A stretch of DNA of 64,000 nt from Rhodovarius lipocyclicus (GCF_009900765.1 NZ_JAAABL010000004.1:62001-126000), one strand, 5' to 3'; counted from the first letter of the stretch, positions 16,170-25,201 are shown. Numbers and translations: made by a program. The notes: generated by a model from the letters alone, not told the origin.

Positions 16170-18989
16170 CTAGTGTGCTTCCGCCCAATTCTTGCCGGAG
16201 CCTACTTCCACAACCAGGGGCACGCGAAGCGCTGCCACGCCTTCCATGACATGCTTCATCAGCATGGCTGTGGCGTCCAGCTCCGCCTCCGGCACTTCCA
16301 GCACCAGCTCGTCATGCACCTGCAGCAGCATGCGGGCGGACAGCCCGGCCCGCTGCAGCGCTAGCGGCACCCGCACCATGGCGCGCTTGATGATCTCGGC
16401 GGCGCCGCCCTGGAAGGGGGCGTTGATCGCCTGGCGCTCGGCGCCCTGGCGCAGCATCGCGTCCTTGGCGCCGATATCGCGGATCCACAGCTTGCGGCCG
16501 AAGGGGCTGAGGACATGGCCCTTGATCCGGGCCTCGTCCTTCAGCCGCTCCATCTCGGCGCGGATGCCGGGGTATTGGCGGAAATAGGCGTCGATGATGG
16601 CCCGCGCCTCGCCGGGCGGCAGGCCCAGCTGGGCGCCCAGGCCAAAGGCGCTGATGCCGTAGATGATGCCGAAATTCACCGTCTTGGCGCGGCGGCGGGA
16701 TTCCTTGTCCACCGCCTCCAGCGGGATGCCGAACACATCCGACGCGGTGCGGGCGTGGATGTCCTGCCCCTTCTCGAAGGCATCGCGCAGGGCGGGCACA
16801 TCGGCCATATGCGCCAGCAGCCGCAATTCGATCTGCGAATAGTCGGCGCTCATCAGCACATGGCCGGGCTCGGCGATGAAGGCCTCGCGAATGCGCAGCC
16901 CCTCCGGCGTGCGGACCGGGATGTTCTGCAGGTTCGGCTCGGTGGAGGATAGCCGGCCGGTGCTGGTCACGGCCATGGAGAAATCGGTGTGCACCCGGCC
17001 ATCGGCGGCCAGCGCCGTGGCCAGCCCCTCCACATAGGTGGATTTCAGCTTGGCCAACTGGCGGTGCTCCAGCACCACCTTGGGCAGTTCGGCACCCTGG
17101 GCGGCCAGGTCCTCCAGCACGCGGGCATCGGTGGAATAGGCCCCGGTCTTGCCCTTCTTGCCGCCCTTCAGCCCCATCTCGTCGAACAGGATTTCCCCCA
17201 ATTGCTTGGGGGAGGCGACGTTGAAGGCGCGCCCGGCCAGGCGGTGGCACTCGGCCTCCAGCGTCGCCAGCCGGCCGGCGAAATCGTCGCCGATGCGGCG
17301 CAGCTCCACGCCGTCCACCTTGATGCCGTCCGTCTCCATGGCGGCGAGGACGGGCACCATGCGGCGCTCCACCTGCTCATACAGCGCCAGGGCGTTCTCG
17401 GTGCGCAGCAGCGGCTTCAGCTTCAGCCACAGGCGCAGCGTCACGTCCGCATCCTCGGCGGCATAGGCGGTGGCCTGGTCCAGCGGCACCAGGTCGAAGG
17501 TGATGCGCTTCACGCCCTTGCCGGTCACGCTGTCGAAGCTGACGGGGGTGTGGCCCAGATGCTGCTCGCTCAGCGGGTCCATGCCCTGGGACCAGCGGCC
17601 GGCATCCATGGAGTAGGAGATCAGCATGGTGTCATCCACCGGGCCGATCATGACGCCGCCATTCTCGGGCCGCGCCATCACTTCCAGATCGTACTTGGCG
17701 TTGTGCAGGATCTTCAGCGTGCCGGGATCGCTCAGCACCGGGCGCAGCAGGGCCAGGCACGCCTCCAGCGAGAGCTGGACGGGGGCCGGGTTCAAGATGT
17801 CGTTGCTGCCATGGCGCAGCGGGATATAGGCCGCGCGCCCGGGGGCGGAGGCGATGGAAATCCCCACCAGCCGGGCCTTCAGCGCGTCCAGGCTGTCGGT
17901 CTCGGTGTCGAAGCCCAGCACGCCCTGCACGCCCGCCAGGAAGGCCTTCAGCGCCTCCTCGGTCAGGATGGTCTCGTAGGGGCCATAGGAGGCGGCCGCC
18001 GGGTCCACCTCCACCACCGGGGCGGGGCCGGAGGACACGCGGGTGGGGATGGAGGCGCGCGCATCGCCCAGCCCCAGCCGGGCCACCAGCGAGCGGAAAT
18101 TCTGCTCCCGCAGGAAGGCGCCGAGGCGCCCGGTGTCGGGCGCGCGGGCCACCAGGCTCTCGATCGGCGCGGGCAGCGGGGCGTCGGCATCCAGCTGCAC
18201 CAGCCGGCGGGAGATACGGGCCTTCTCGGCGTTCTCCAGCAGGGTCTCGCGCCGCTTGGGCTGCTTGATCTCGCCGGCGCGGGCCAACAGGGTTTCGAGG
18301 TCCCCGTATTCGGTGATCAGCTGCGCCGCGGTCTTGATGCCGATGCCGGGCACGCCGGGCACATTGTCGGTGGCGTCGCCGGCCAGGGCCTGCACTTCCA
18401 CCACCTTGTCCGGCGTCACGCCGAACTTCTCCATCACCTCGGGGGCGCGGATGGGCTTCTGCTTGATGGGGTCCAGCAGCTGCACGGAATCGCGCACCAG
18501 CTGCATCAGGTCCTTGTCGGAGGAGACGATGGTCACGCGCCCGCCCTGGGCTTCCATCGCCTTGGCATAGGCCGCGATCAGGTCATCGGCCTCATAGCCC
18601 GCCAGTTCCAGCCCGGCCACGCCGAAGGCCTGGGTGGCCTCCCGGATCAGGGCGAATTGGGGGATCAGCTCCTCGGGCGGGTCGGGGCGGTGGGCCTTGT
18701 AGGCGGGGTAGAAATCGTTGCGGAAGGTCTGCCGCGCGGTATCGAACACCACGGCGATATGCGTGGCGGCATGCTGTTCCAGGAAGCGGCCGATCATCTG
18801 GCAGAAGCCGAACACGGCATTCACCGGCACGCCATCCGGCCGCGTCATCGGCGGCAGCGCATGGAAGGCCCGGAAGATATAGCCCGAGCCGTCGATCAGG
18901 ATCAGATGCGGGGCATCCGCCGGGCCCTTGGGGGGCTCGGGCGGGGCGTCCGCGCTGTTGGCCCCGGATGCTGGGGGCTCAGTGCCCAT
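16170..18989 (-). CDS. polA: DNA polymerase I
   Basis: 939-aa replication and repair polymerase with all three modules. The 5'-3' exonuclease (about 30-310) shows LILIDGSGYIFRAFHALPP and the helix-hairpin region GDATDNVPGVPGIGIKTAAQL. The 3'-5' exonuclease (about 340-530) keeps the DxE motif in LGFDTETDSL, so proofreading should be active. The polymerase (about 560-939) has motif A MSADYSQIELRLLAH, motif B RRRAKTVNFGIIYGIS and motif C LLQVHDELVLEVP. The ATG at 18989 overlaps the end of the upstream zinc-finger gene by 11 bp; a start 10 codons earlier is possible. Confidence 0.96.
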   Translation of the reverse strand: MGTEPPASGANSADAPPEPPKGPADAPHLILIDGSGYIFRAFHALPPMTRPDGVPVNAVFGFCQMIGRFLEQHAATHIAVVFDTARQTFRNDFYPAYKAHRPDPPEELIPQFALIREATQAFGVAGLELAGYEADDLIAAYAKAMEAQGGRVTIVSSDKDLMQLVRDSVQLLDPIKQKPIRAPEVMEKFGVTPDKVVEVQALAGDATDNVPGVPGIGIKTAAQLITEYGDLETLLARAGEIKQPKRRETLLENAEKARISRRLVQLDADAPLPAPIESLVARAPDTGRLGAFLREQNFRSLVARLGLGDARASIPTRVSSGPAPVVEVDPAAASYGPYETILTEEALKAFLAGVQGVLGFDTETDSLDALKARLVGISIASAPGRAAYIPLRHGSNDILNPAPVQLSLEACLALLRPVLSDPGTLKILHNAKYDLEVMARPENGGVMIGPVDDTMLISYSMDAGRWSQGMDPLSEQHLGHTPVSFDSVTGKGVKRITFDLVPLDQATAYAAEDADVTLRLWLKLKPLLRTENALALYEQVERRMVPVLAAMETDGIKVDGVELRRIGDDFAGRLATLEAECHRLAGRAFNVASPKQLGEILFDEMGLKGGKKGKTGAYSTDARVLEDLAAQGAELPKVVLEHRQLAKLKSTYVEGLATALAADGRVHTDFSMAVTSTGRLSSTEPNLQNIPVRTPEGLRIREAFIAEPGHVLMSADYSQIELRLLAHMADVPALRDAFEKGQDIHARTASDVFGIPLEAVDKESRRRAKTVNFGIIYGISAFGLGAQLGLPPGEARAIIDAYFRQYPGIRAEMERLKDEARIKGHVLSPFGRKLWIRDIGAKDAMLRQGAERQAINAPFQGGAAEIIKRAMVRVPLALQRAGLSARMLLQVHDELVLEVPEAELDATAMLMKHVMEGVAALRVPLVVEVGSGKNWAEAH

Positions 18990-19203
18990 GATCCTCCGCC
19001 GCGTCGGCGGCCAGCACATAGGTACGGCTGCAATAGGGGCAGGTCACCTGCTGGTCCACGATCCGCAGCGCCACGCGCGGGTGGCCCAGCGTGCCGCCGC
19101 CGCCATCGCAATTCACCACCCGGGTGGCGACGGTGATCCTGTCCTCCGGCGTCACGCCGGGGATCAGCTTCGGGCCATAGCCCGTCATGAGCGCATCACG
19201 CAT
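18979..19203 (-). CDS. Small zinc-finger (zf-CHCC) domain protein
   Basis: 74-aa protein related to the zinc-binding tail of the mitochondrial complex I subunit NDUFS6. The core RVVNCDGGGGTLGHPRVALR followed by VTCPYCSRTYVL supplies Cys, His, Cys, Cys ligands in family spacing. Such stand-alone proteins are common in alphaproteobacteria. The gene precedes and overlaps polA by 11 bp, so the two are probably co-transcribed, though no functional link is known. Confidence 0.85.
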   Translation of the reverse strand: MRDALMTGYGPKLIPGVTPEDRITVATRVVNCDGGGGTLGHPRVALRIVDQQVTCPYCSRTYVLAADAAEDHGH

Positions 19204-19274
19204 GGAGGGATTCTCCTTCTGCGCTGGTCATAGCCGGGTTTCGGCGGGCGGGGAACCGGCCCATATCCGGGGGG

Positions 19275-20333
19275 ATGCTCCGCCCTGCCCTGCTCCTCAT
19301 GCTCCTTTTGGCCGCCTGCGCGCCCCAGCGCTTCCCGGCCGGACCGGCCACCCAGGCCCCGGCGCTGCGGGCCTTCACCCCGCCGCCCCTGCCCTCGCCG
19401 CCCAGCCCCTGGGCGCTGGCGCCCGCGCCGCCCCCGCCACGCCCCGCCGGCCCCACCCCCACCGAGGCGCTGGTCATGGCCGATGGCGCGGAGCTGCCGC
19501 TGCGCAGCTGGACACCCGAAGGTGCGCCGCGCGCCATCATCCTGGCCGTCCATGGCTTCGGCGACCATGGCGGCAATGCCTGGCTGGAGGCGGCGCCGCT
19601 GCTGAATGCCGGCGGCGTGCTGCTCTATGCCTATGACCAGCGCGGCTTCGGCTATGCGCCCCATCGCGGCTACTGGCCCGGTATGGACACGCTGGTGGCC
19701 GATGCCCGCGCCGCCACCCGGCTGATCGCCGCCCGCCACCCCGGCGTGCCGCTGTTCCTGCTGGGCGAGAGCCTGGGCGGGGCCGTGGCCATCGTGGCCG
19801 CGCGGGAAGCGCTGCCGATCCAGGGCGTCATCGCCTCCGCCCCTGCCATCGCGGCCCGGCGGGAGCTGCCGGCCATCGCCCCCTGGGTGGTGGATGGGCT
19901 GGCCGCCATCGCCCCCGCCCTGGGCATGCCCGCCACCGCCGGCGGCCTGTCGGCCAGCGACAATGAGGCCGCGCTGCGCCGCTTCGGCCGCGACCCGCTG
20001 ACCATCCGCGCGCCCCGCATGGACCTGGTGACCGGCGTGCTGGACGCAATGGACGCCGCCCGCGACGCCCTGCCCGATTGCTGCGCCGTGCCCAGCCTGA
20101 TCCTGACCGGCGGGCGCGACGAGGTGATCCCGACCCGCATCGCGCGGCGCATCCTGCGCGGCCTGCCGGATCGCGCGGACCGCCGCATCCTGCATTACCC
20201 CAGCGGCTGGCACCTGCTGCTGCGCGACGCGGTGCGCCGGCAGGTGGCCCACGACGTGCTGGCCTGGATCAGCGACCCGCACGCGCCGCTGGCGTCGGAG
20301 GAGGCGGCGCGCCGCTGGCTCGCCGCCCGTTGA
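19275..20333 (+). CDS. Alpha/beta hydrolase lipoprotein (monoacylglycerol lipase-like)
   Basis: 352-aa hydrolase. The first 20 residues are a lipoprotein signal (MLRPALLLMLLLAACAPQ, lipobox LLAAC) followed by a long Pro/Ala-rich linker to about residue 60. The Hydrolase_4 core has IILAVHGFGDHGGNAW (oxyanion region), LLGESLGGAVAI (nucleophile Ser), GGRDEVIPTRIA (acid) and YPSGWHLLLRD (His), the order seen in MGL-type lipases. It is probably anchored to the outer membrane facing the periplasm. Acyl-ester substrate unknown. Its 3' end is followed by a dispersed structured repeat. Confidence 0.85.
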   Translation: MLRPALLLMLLLAACAPQRFPAGPATQAPALRAFTPPPLPSPPSPWALAPAPPPPRPAGPTPTEALVMADGAELPLRSWTPEGAPRAIILAVHGFGDHGGNAWLEAAPLLNAGGVLLYAYDQRGFGYAPHRGYWPGMDTLVADARAATRLIAARHPGVPLFLLGESLGGAVAIVAAREALPIQGVIASAPAIAARRELPAIAPWVVDGLAAIAPALGMPATAGGLSASDNEAALRRFGRDPLTIRAPRMDLVTGVLDAMDAARDALPDCCAVPSLILTGGRDEVIPTRIARRILRGLPDRADRRILHYPSGWHLLLRDAVRRQVAHDVLAWISDPHAPLASEEAARRWLAAR

Positions 20334-20373
20334 GCGCAGGGTATCCTGCCAAAGGCCCAGGGCATCGACCGCC

Positions 20374-20498
20374 GCCAAGGCCGCGAATGCGGCCCGCCGG
20401 CAGTCCGGCGAAGCCCAGCGAACCGGAGGTTCGCGCCCGGCGTTTGAGGGCGGGCAAAGGCTGATACCGGCGGTCGAAGCATTCGACCGCCGGTATCA
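20374..20498. repeat. Dispersed structured intergenic repeat, copy 1
   Basis: The core at 20374-20466 is almost identical to 22466-22559. It folds as successive hairpins: CGCCGG-CAGT-CCGGCG, CGAACC-GGA-GGTTCG, and a terminal perfect 17-bp inverted repeat (arms 20462-20478 and 20482-20498, loop GCA). The right arm includes the TGA stop codon of the sod gene (20496-20498). It sits between convergent genes. No transposase or coding capacity; REP-like element, with a possible terminator role. Confidence 0.8.
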
Positions 20499-21242
20499 AA
20501 TACGCAATGTGCCGGCCTTGGCCGCCGCGTAGCGCTCGTTGATCTTCGCCCAGTTCACCACGTTCCACCACGCGTTGAGGTAGTCGGCGCGGCGGTTCTG
20601 GTAGCGCAGGTAATAGGCATGCTCCCACACGTCGTTGCCCATCAGCACCCGCACGCCGTCCATCAGCGGCGTGTCCTGGTTCGGGCGGGTGACGAGCGCG
20701 AGCTGGCCCGCATTGGTCACCGTCACGAACACCCAACCGCTGCCGAACACGCGCAGGCCGGCGCCGTTGAAATCCTGGCGGAACTTGTCGAAACCGCCGA
20801 GGTCGCGGGTGATGGCCTCGGCCACCTCGCCGCTCGGCGCGCCGCCCTGCCCGCCCATGATCTGCCAGAACATGGTGTGGTTGGCATGCCCGCCCGCATT
20901 GTTGCGCAGGCCGGTGCGGATCGCCTCCGGCGCGCGGGACAGGTTCAGCAGCAGATCGTCCAGCGCCAGCCCCGCCAGCGCGTCCTGGCCTTGCAGCAGG
21001 GTGTTGAGGTTGCCGACATAGGCCGCGTGGTGGCGATCGTGATGGATCTCCATCGTCATGGCGTCGATGGCGGCTTCATTGGCGTTCGCGGCATAGGGCA
21101 GCGGCGCCAGGCTGTGTGGCCCGGTGGGGGCGGCGGTGGGGGCGGCTGCCTGGGCGAAGACGCGGCGGGGGGCAGCCATGACGGCGCCGGACAGCCCGGC
21201 CGCACCCAGCAGCAAGGTGCGCCGGTTCGAGGTGAAAGGCAT
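20496..21242 (-). CDS. Fe/Mn superoxide dismutase with Tat-type signal
   Basis: 248 aa from the ATG at 21242, which has a strong GGAGGAA site just upstream. Residues 1-30 carry NRRTLLLGAAGLSGAVMAAP and an AQA site, a twin-arginine type leader, so the enzyme should be exported folded. The mature part is a full Fe/Mn SOD: His in IHHDRHHAAYVGNL, His in GGHANHTMFWQIM, and Asp/His in NDVWEHAYYLRYQNRR are the metal ligands. It removes superoxide in the periplasm. Its stop codon lies inside the hairpin arm of the repeat at 20374-20498. Confidence 0.92.
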   Translation of the reverse strand: MPFTSNRRTLLLGAAGLSGAVMAAPRRVFAQAAAPTAAPTGPHSLAPLPYAANANEAAIDAMTMEIHHDRHHAAYVGNLNTLLQGQDALAGLALDDLLLNLSRAPEAIRTGLRNNAGGHANHTMFWQIMGGQGGAPSGEVAEAITRDLGGFDKFRQDFNGAGLRVFGSGWVFVTVTNAGQLALVTRPNQDTPLMDGVRVLMGNDVWEHAYYLRYQNRRADYLNAWWNVVNWAKINERYAAAKAGTLRI

Positions 21243-21394
21243 TGGTTCCTCCTTCGGAATCAGCGGGATTATGGGCACGGACACCGGATTTCCCAGAGAA
21301 GTTTCGGGAGAAGTTTTGGCAGCCCCCCGCACCGCGAAGTTTGCACCCCCGCCCCCCCATGCTACCCCAGCACCAACCAGCAAGGAGGGACCGG

Positions 21395-22411
21395 ATGTCC
21401 GAAGCGGAACTGATCATGAAGCGCGAAGGCCAGGCGGGCACGCTGCTGATGAACCGCCCCAAGGCGCTGAACGCGCTCTCGCTCGGCATGATCCGCGAAT
21501 TCCAGGGCGCGCTCGATGCCTGGAAGCATGACCCGGCGGTGAAGCTCGTCGTCCTCGAAGGCGCGGGCGGCAAGGCCTTCTGCGCGGGCGGCGACGTGCG
21601 CGCGGTGCGTGAGGCCGCGATCGCCGGCGACCGCGCCCCGGTCAGCGCCTTCTTCACCGAGGAATACGCCGTGAACCAGGGCATCGCCGAATTCGGCAAG
21701 CCCTGGATCAGCCTGATCGACGGCGTGTGCATGGGCGGGGGCATCGGCCTCGCTGTGCATAACGGCCCGCGGGTGGTGACGGAAAAGGCGCTGCTGGCGA
21801 TGCCCGAGACCGCGATCGCGCTGTTCCCCGATGTCGGCACCAGCCATGTGCTGCCGCGCCTGCCCGGGCAGCTGGGCACCTGGTTGGCGCTGACCGGCGC
21901 GCGGCTGCGGGGCGCGGATGGCGTGCACACGGGGCTGGCCACCCATTACGTCCCCTCGGCGAAACTGCCCGAGCTGCGGGAGGCCCTGACGCGGACCGGC
22001 GACGCCAGCGTACTGGATCAATTCGCCGAGAGCCCGCCGCCCGCCAGCTTCGCCGCGCACCGCGCCCTGATCGACCATGCCTTCGCCCAGGGGTCCATGC
22101 TGGCCATCATCGCGGCGCTGGAGGCGGACAGCGGCGAATGGGCGGCCGAGCAGGTGAAGACCCTGCGCCGCATGTCCCCCACCAGCCTGTCGGTGTCGCT
22201 GGAGCTGATCCGGCGCGGCGCCACCATGACGCTGCGCCAGTGCCTGGATGAGGAATTGCTGCTGACCGGCCGCGTGGTGCACGAGCACCCGGATTTCCGC
22301 GAGGGCGTGCGCAGCGTGCTGGTGGACAAGGACGGCAGCCCGGCTTGGCAGCCCGCGACGCTGGAAGCGGTGGACCCGGCCGGCGTGCAGGCGTTCTTCA
22401 GCCGGGGGTGA
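21395..22411 (+). CDS. Enoyl-CoA hydratase/isomerase family, 3-hydroxyisobutyryl-CoA hydrolase-like
   Basis: 338-aa crotonase-fold enzyme from the ATG at 21395 with AAGGAGGG upstream. FCAGGDVRAVREA and CMGGGIGLAVHNGPRVVTEK form the oxyanion hole; PETAIALFPDVGTSHVLPRLPG carries the catalytic Glu and Asp positions typical of HIBYL-CoA hydrolase in valine breakdown. The length beyond ordinary hydratases and the C-terminal FREGVRSVLVDKDGSPAWQP also fit that family. It stands alone, divergent from sod, and its 3' end meets repeat copy 2. Confidence 0.85.
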   Translation: MSEAELIMKREGQAGTLLMNRPKALNALSLGMIREFQGALDAWKHDPAVKLVVLEGAGGKAFCAGGDVRAVREAAIAGDRAPVSAFFTEEYAVNQGIAEFGKPWISLIDGVCMGGGIGLAVHNGPRVVTEKALLAMPETAIALFPDVGTSHVLPRLPGQLGTWLALTGARLRGADGVHTGLATHYVPSAKLPELREALTRTGDASVLDQFAESPPPASFAAHRALIDHAFAQGSMLAIIAALEADSGEWAAEQVKTLRRMSPTSLSVSLELIRRGATMTLRQCLDEELLLTGRVVHEHPDFREGVRSVLVDKDGSPAWQPATLEAVDPAGVQAFFSRG

Positions 22412-22445
22412 TGGCCCGGAGCAGGCTGGGGCCACTCATACCAAC

Positions 22446-22590
22446 GGCACGAGGCCTGGACTCGTGCCAAGGCCGCGGATGCGGCCCGCCGGCAGTCCGG
22501 CGAAGCCAAGCGAACCGGAGGTTCGCGCCCGGCGTTTGAGGGCAGGGCAAAGGCTGATAGCGGCGGTCGAGCAATCGACCGGTGCTATCA
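22446..22590. repeat. Dispersed structured intergenic repeat, copy 2
   Basis: The core at 22466-22559 matches 20374-20466 with only a few differences. A hairpin GGCACGAG / CTCGTGCC (22446-22468) flanks it on the left, and an imperfect inverted repeat (TGATAGC...GCTATCA) closes it at 22555-22590. As in copy 1, the outer arm contains the TGA stop codon of the minus-strand neighbour, here lrp (22588-22590). The flanking hairpins differ between copies while the core is conserved, which suggests compensatory or modular evolution. Confidence 0.8.
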
Positions 22591-23076
22591 GACCGGTTCC
22601 GGCCCCACGGGCACGCCCGCGCTCTGCTTGGCGGTGCGGATGGTCTGCAGGGTCTGCACCCGGCTGACCATGGGCGCGCCGGTCAGGCGGCTGGTCAGCT
22701 GGTTCTCATGCGCGGTGTCGCGCGCGACCAGGCGCAGCAGGAAATCCCCGCCGCCACGGATCATGTGGCACTCCCGCACCTCCGGCCAGCCGGTGACCTC
22801 GGATTCGAAGCCGTCCAGCACCGCCTGCTTCTGGCTGTCGAGCCCGACCAGCGCGAAGAAGGTGATCTCATAACCCAGCGGTTCCGGGGCCACATCGGCG
22901 TGGTAGCCGCGGATGATCCCCACCTCCTCCAGCCGGCGCATCCGGCGCAGGCATGGGGGCGCCGAGAGGCCGACGCGGCGGGCCAGTTCCACATTGGTGA
23001 TGCGTCCATCCTGCTGAAGTTCCGCGAGAATGTGCATGTCTACGTCGTCGAGTTCAGCTTCTGGTGCGTCCGCCAT
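22588..23076 (-). CDS. Lrp/AsnC family transcriptional regulator
   Basis: 162-aa regulator. An N-terminal winged helix (DDVDMHILAELQQDGRITNVELARRVGLS then PPCLRRMRRLEEVGIIRGYHA) and a C-terminal RAM ligand-binding domain (EITFFALVGLD through LTSRLTGAPMVSRVQTLQTI) are complete. It is likely an amino-acid-responsive regulator. It is divergent from trxB across about 190 bp, so it may act on the trxB-lysR promoter; this gene order is seen in other alphaproteobacteria. The stop codon is embedded in the repeat at 22446-22590. Confidence 0.9.
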   Translation of the reverse strand: MADAPEAELDDVDMHILAELQQDGRITNVELARRVGLSAPPCLRRMRRLEEVGIIRGYHADVAPEPLGYEITFFALVGLDSQKQAVLDGFESEVTGWPEVRECHMIRGGGDFLLRLVARDTAHENQLTSRLTGAPMVSRVQTLQTIRTAKQSAGVPVGPEPV

Positions 23077-23267
23077 TGTTCAACCATATTTCGTTGCGCC
23101 ACGGCGCATCCAGGCGCAATATCCTTGCGAACGCACTTCGGTTCAAGCCGATCGACCGATTCGGCTTCCAGAATCCTTGCAGGGCGGGCATGCAGGAAGA
23201 ATATTGATGATGGTCAACGATTCATCCTGTTTCATTGATCCCACCCTTCCTGCCGAGTGAAACCTCC

Positions 23268-24236
23268 GTGGCCACCACCCATCACACCCCGCTTCTCGTC
23301 ATCGGCGCCGGCCCTGCCGGCTACACGGCGGCGATCTACGCCGCGCGCGCGGGGCTGAAACCCATGCTGGTGGCCGGGCTGCAGCCCGGCGGGCAGCTGA
23401 CCATCACCACCGATGTCGAAAACTACCCGGGCTTCGCCGAAGCCGTGCAGGGCCCCTGGCTGATGGAGCAGATGCGCGCCCAGGCCGAGCACATGGGCAC
23501 GGCGATGCAGTACGACATCATCACCGCCGTGGATTTCAGCCAGCGCCCCTTCCGCTGCCAAAGCGACAGCGGCGACCTGTATGTGGCCGAGACCATCGTG
23601 ATCGCGACCGGCGCGCAGGCGCGCTGGCTGGGCATTCCGGGTGAGCAACAATTGTCCGGCTTCGGCGTTTCCGCCTGCGCGACCTGCGATGGCTTCTTTT
23701 TCCGGGGCCGGCGCGTGGCCGTGGTCGGCGGCGGCAACACCGCGACCGAGGAAGCGCTGTACCTGGCCAACCTGGCCGAGCACGTGACGCTGATCCACCG
23801 CCGCGACAGCCTGCGCAGCGAAAAGATCCTGCAGCAGCGCCTGCTCGCGCTGCCCAATGTCTCCGTGTTGTGGAACACCGAGGTGGCGGAAGCCCTGCCG
23901 ACGGACGCCGCGCGCCCCGCCCTGCGGGCGCTCAAGCTGCGCGATACCGTGACTGGTGCGTTTTCAGAGCTTTCTGTTGATGGATTGTTCGTCGCGATCG
24001 GGCATGATCCGGCCACGGCCGTGTTCAAGGGACAGATCGGGATGGATTCCGAGGGCTATCTGATCACCGAACCGGGCAGCACGCGCACGTCCGTGCCCGG
24101 CGTCTTCGCCGCGGGCGACGTGCAGGACAAGACGTATCGCCAGGCCGTGACCGCGGCTGGTACCGGATGTATGGCCGCGCTGGATGCCGAACGCTTCCTC
24201 GCCGCGGCTCATAGTGGGGAAAGACAGGCCGCCTGA
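23268..24236 (+). CDS. trxB: Thioredoxin-disulfide reductase
   Basis: 322-aa flavoprotein that reduces thioredoxin with NADPH. The FAD-binding VIGAGPAGYTAAIYAARAG, the redox-active CATCDGFF, the NADPH-binding VVGGGNTATEEALYLA and the C-terminal GVFAAGDVQDKTYRQAVTAAGTGC are all present. I choose the GTG at 23268 because it gives the usual N-terminus (TTHHTPLLVIGAG); a TTG at 23235 would add 11 residues. The stop overlaps the LysR start by one base (TGATG), so the two form an operon, as for trxB-lsrB in Sinorhizobium. Confidence 0.95.
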   Translation: MATTHHTPLLVIGAGPAGYTAAIYAARAGLKPMLVAGLQPGGQLTITTDVENYPGFAEAVQGPWLMEQMRAQAEHMGTAMQYDIITAVDFSQRPFRCQSDSGDLYVAETIVIATGAQARWLGIPGEQQLSGFGVSACATCDGFFFRGRRVAVVGGGNTATEEALYLANLAEHVTLIHRRDSLRSEKILQQRLLALPNVSVLWNTEVAEALPTDAARPALRALKLRDTVTGAFSELSVDGLFVAIGHDPATAVFKGQIGMDSEGYLITEPGSTRTSVPGVFAAGDVQDKTYRQAVTAAGTGCMAALDAERFLAAAHSGERQAA

Positions 24237-25132
24237 TGCCGCTCGACTGGGACAAGCTTCGCGTCTTCCATGCCGTCGCCGAAGCCGGCTCTTTCACCCA
24301 CGCGGGTGAGAGCCTGAACCTCAGCCAATCCGCCGTCTCGCGGCAGATTCAGGCGCTTGAGGAATCGCTCTCCGTGCCGCTGTTCCACCGGCACGCGCGG
24401 GGCCTGATCCTGACCGAGTCGGGGGAGACGCTGAACCGCACCGTGCGCGACGTCTTCGCCAAGCTCGCGATGACCGAGGCGCTGCTGACCGAGGGCCGCG
24501 AGAAAGCCGCCGGCCGGCTCAAGATCACCACCACGGCGGGCTTCGGCAGCGCGTGGCTGGCGCCCCGCCTGCACAAATTCCTGAACGCGCATCCGGAGGT
24601 GAACATCTCCGTCCTGCTGGATGACGCGGACCTCGACCTGGCGATGCGCGAGGCCGATGTGGCCATCCGCCTGCACGCGCCCAAGCAGCCGGACCTGATC
24701 CAGCGCCAGATCGCCAGCTTCAACTGGCAGATCTTCGGGTCGCCCGAATATCTAAAGCAGCACGGCATGCCCCAGCGCGCCGAGGATCTGGACGCGCACC
24801 GGGTGCTGATCTGGGGCGACTACCGCCCGCCGATCGACGGCATCAACTGGCTGGCGGAGGTGGGGCGCCGCCCCGGCGGCCCGCGCCGCCCGGCGGTGGA
24901 GATCAACAGCCTGACCGGCATCATGCGCGCCGTGCAGTCCGGCCTGGGCCTGGCCGCCCTGCCCGATTATGTGGGGAGCGATCTGCACGGGCTGGTGCAG
25001 GTGCTGCCCGACTTGAAGACGCCAAAGGTCAACGCCTATTTCGTATATCCCGAGGAAATGCGGAATTCGAAGCGCGTGGCGGTGTTCCGGGACTTCCTCA
25101 TGTCCGAACTGGCCCAATTGCACAGCAGCTGA
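24236..25132 (+). CDS. LysR-type regulator, LsrB/VtlR type
   Basis: 298-aa LysR regulator. The N-terminal helix-turn-helix (MPLDWDKLRVFHAVAEAGSF, NLSQSAVSRQIQALEESL, LFHRHARGLILTESG) closely follows the LsrB/VtlR pattern as I know it from Sinorhizobium, Brucella and Agrobacterium. Downstream is the co-inducer domain with RITTTAGFG-like and EINSLTGIMRAVQSGLGLAALPDYV segments. In those species this protein activates AbcR sRNAs and redox genes and is encoded behind trxB, exactly as here, with an AbcR-like sRNA next to it. Unlike LsrB it contains no cysteine, so thiol-based sensing is not possible in this protein. Confidence 0.85.
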   Translation: MPLDWDKLRVFHAVAEAGSFTHAGESLNLSQSAVSRQIQALEESLSVPLFHRHARGLILTESGETLNRTVRDVFAKLAMTEALLTEGREKAAGRLKITTTAGFGSAWLAPRLHKFLNAHPEVNISVLLDDADLDLAMREADVAIRLHAPKQPDLIQRQIASFNWQIFGSPEYLKQHGMPQRAEDLDAHRVLIWGDYRPPIDGINWLAEVGRRPGGPRRPAVEINSLTGIMRAVQSGLGLAALPDYVGSDLHGLVQVLPDLKTPKVNAYFVYPEEMRNSKRVAVFRDFLMSELAQLHSS

Positions 25133-25161
25133 CGCCAAGCCGCGAGCAAATGGTGAAAATT

Positions 25162-25201
25162 CAACGGCCTGGAGCATGACGCTCCAGGCCGTTGCCGTTT
25201 T
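25162..25201 (+). terminator. Rho-independent terminator of trxB-lysR
   Basis: Perfect 14-bp inverted repeat (arms 25162-25175 and 25181-25194, loop ATGAC) followed by CCGTTTT, 30 bp after the LysR stop. Confidence 0.85.
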
